From G965205255 sp965205255 (GTDB lineage: Bacteria; Pseudomonadota; Gammaproteobacteria; Pseudomonadales; Endozoicomonadaceae), in assembly GCA_965205255.1 (NCBI GenBank), contig OZ242051.1:1054001-1118000 (forward strand): a DNA stretch of 64,000 nucleotides. Direction: 5' to 3'. Under the pieces are notes generated by a model. The model was not told the DNA's origin. It was given only the letters and a program-made list of their open reading frames with translations, and searched no databases. Positions 63,105-64,000 of this stretch are shown piece by piece. The stretch's first letter is position 1. Each line of letters begins with the position of its first letter. The translations under genes and the position numbers were made by a program.

Positions 63105-64000
63105 TATTCCTCTTCAGCACACTGTGCAACTGTAAGGTTTTCACTCAATTCTTTTGCCAACTGTCCTATATCACCTGCACCCTGCGTTAACAGTATATCG
63201 TTGTTTTTCAATACACCACTAAGTACTTCTATAATTGATGTTTCTTTGGAAATGAAAATTGGGTCTACCTTGCCACGTTGACGTATACTACCACAAAGAC
63301 TTTTACCATCAGCATTTTGTACGGGTCTTTCACCTGCAGGATAAACTTCCATAAGTAAAAGAATATCAACCTGAGATAATGCCTCAACAAAATCTTCGTA
63401 AAGATCATACGTACGTGAATAACGATGTGGCTGAAAAATCATAACCAGCCTTTTATCCGGCCAACCTTTTCGAATTGCCCTAACCGTAGCAGAAACCTCT
63501 GTAGGATGATGCCCGTAATCATCAACAAACAATACGTGAGCATTAGATTTTATCTGAAAGTTGCCATAGACCTGAAATCTCCTGCCAACACCTGTAAAAT
63601 GCCTAAAACCATCAATCAATATTTCAGGTTTAACCTCTTCATGAATACCAACAGCAAAAGCTGCCAGTGCATTAAGTACATTGTGAACTCCCGGCATATG
63701 TAACACAACCGGACAAGCCTCACCTTTACCGGCAATAATAATGTCAAAAGTAGTTTTAATACCTTGCTGTTGAATGTTTACTGCACGAATATCGGCATCT
63801 GCTGACTCCCCGTACGTAACAATATGACGCTTCATTTTTGGCAACAGCATACGCACAGCAGGGTCATCAATGCAGGCAACAATCAGCCCATAGAAAGGCA
63901 GGTTATGCAAAAAACTTATAAAAGTCTCATAAAGGCGCTCAATATCTCCATTGTAGGTTGACATATGATCCGGTTCGATATTTGTAACCACTGCCACCAT
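63104..64000 (-). CDS. murC: UDP-N-acetylmuramate-L-alanine ligase, partial (3' part)
   Basis: The last 298 residues of MurC; the gene enters from the right edge, so the start is outside. VTNIEPDHMSTYNGDIERLY, FLHNLPFYGLIVACIDDPAV, PGVHNVLNALAAFAVG and VDDYGHHPTEVSATVRAI, FQPHRYSRTYDLYEDF match MurC closely. It adds L-Ala to UDP-MurNAc in the cytosol and overlaps ddl by one base. Confidence 0.96.
   Translation of the reverse strand: MVAVVTNIEPDHMSTYNGDIERLYETFISFLHNLPFYGLIVACIDDPAVRMLLPKMKRHIVTYGESADADIRAVNIQQQGIKTTFDIIIAGKGEACPVVLHMPGVHNVLNALAAFAVGIHEEVKPEILIDGFRHFTGVGRRFQVYGNFQIKSNAHVLFVDDYGHHPTEVSATVRAIRKGWPDKRLVMIFQPHRYSRTYDLYEDFVEALSQVDILLLMEVYPAGERPVQNADGKSLCGSIRQRGKVDPIFISKETSIIEVLSGVLKNNDILLTQGAGDIGQLAKELSENLTVAQCAEEE

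Overview
The window looks like a chromosomal segment from an AT-rich, animal-associated gammaproteobacterium. The right end carries the conserved division and cell-wall block in gammaproteobacterial order (murC-ddl-ftsQ-ftsA-ftsZ-lpxC-secA-Nudix/ThiE, all on the minus strand). The middle has dapA-bamC-purC, ackA-pta, prmA, queF, dacB and yggX with tRNA-Phe. Long AT-rich spacers, many decayed insertion sequences, a dispersed MITE-like repeat, YD-repeat proteins and a type III secretion chaperone/translocator-like pair suggest a host-associated bacterium, perhaps of the Endozoicomonas/Oceanospirillales type. That placement is inference from gene content, not a phylogenetic result.

Layout. 1-11 kb is an accessory zone: the tail of a YD-repeat protein, two IS6-family relics, a HEPN-motif protein, a membrane-anchored protein with an Ig-like segment, a secreted peptide with a knottin cysteine pattern, a DUF2130 protein, a GntR/UTRA regulator and a second secreted Cys-rich peptide with a CSalphabeta-like pattern. 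tRNA-Phe and yggX follow. 11.6-19.2 kb is a transferred sugar island (DUF1543, glycosyltransferase, FdtA-like ketoisomerase, FdtB-like aminotransferase, epimerase, SemiSWEET, flavin monooxygenase) lying between two decayed ISAs1-family transposases in the same orientation. 19.3-24.4 kb is mostly housekeeping (dacB, prmA, queF, an SDR, a NudL-type hydrolase).

24.6-27.9 kb holds a three-gene operon on the minus strand: an MFS transporter, a PhnY/TmpA-like Fe(II)/2-oxoglutarate dioxygenase, and a PhnZ-like HD diiron oxygenase fused to a histidine-phosphatase domain. It is probably an aminophosphonate catabolic unit. 28-34 kb contains small accessory genes (GFA, a broken ABM monooxygenase, YciI, lipocalin), a PPi-type phosphofructokinase, a malate:quinone oxidoreductase-like enzyme and a Bcp peroxiredoxin. 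35-42.5 kb is dapA-bamC-purC and ackA-pta, separated by a MITE-rich spacer.

43.7-52 kb holds a 1904-residue Sec-signal YD-repeat protein whose tail is paralogous to the one at the left edge, then a transposase relic, then the SycD-like chaperone and its probable translocator partner. 52-64 kb holds a fatty-acid desaturase and the division/envelope block, with murC running off the right end.

The most interesting items are the PhnZ-histidine phosphatase fusion, the two toxin-like secreted peptides, the orphan T3SS-type pair, the duplicated YD-repeat tail, and the ISAs1-bounded amino-sugar island with SemiSWEET and a flavin monooxygenase.
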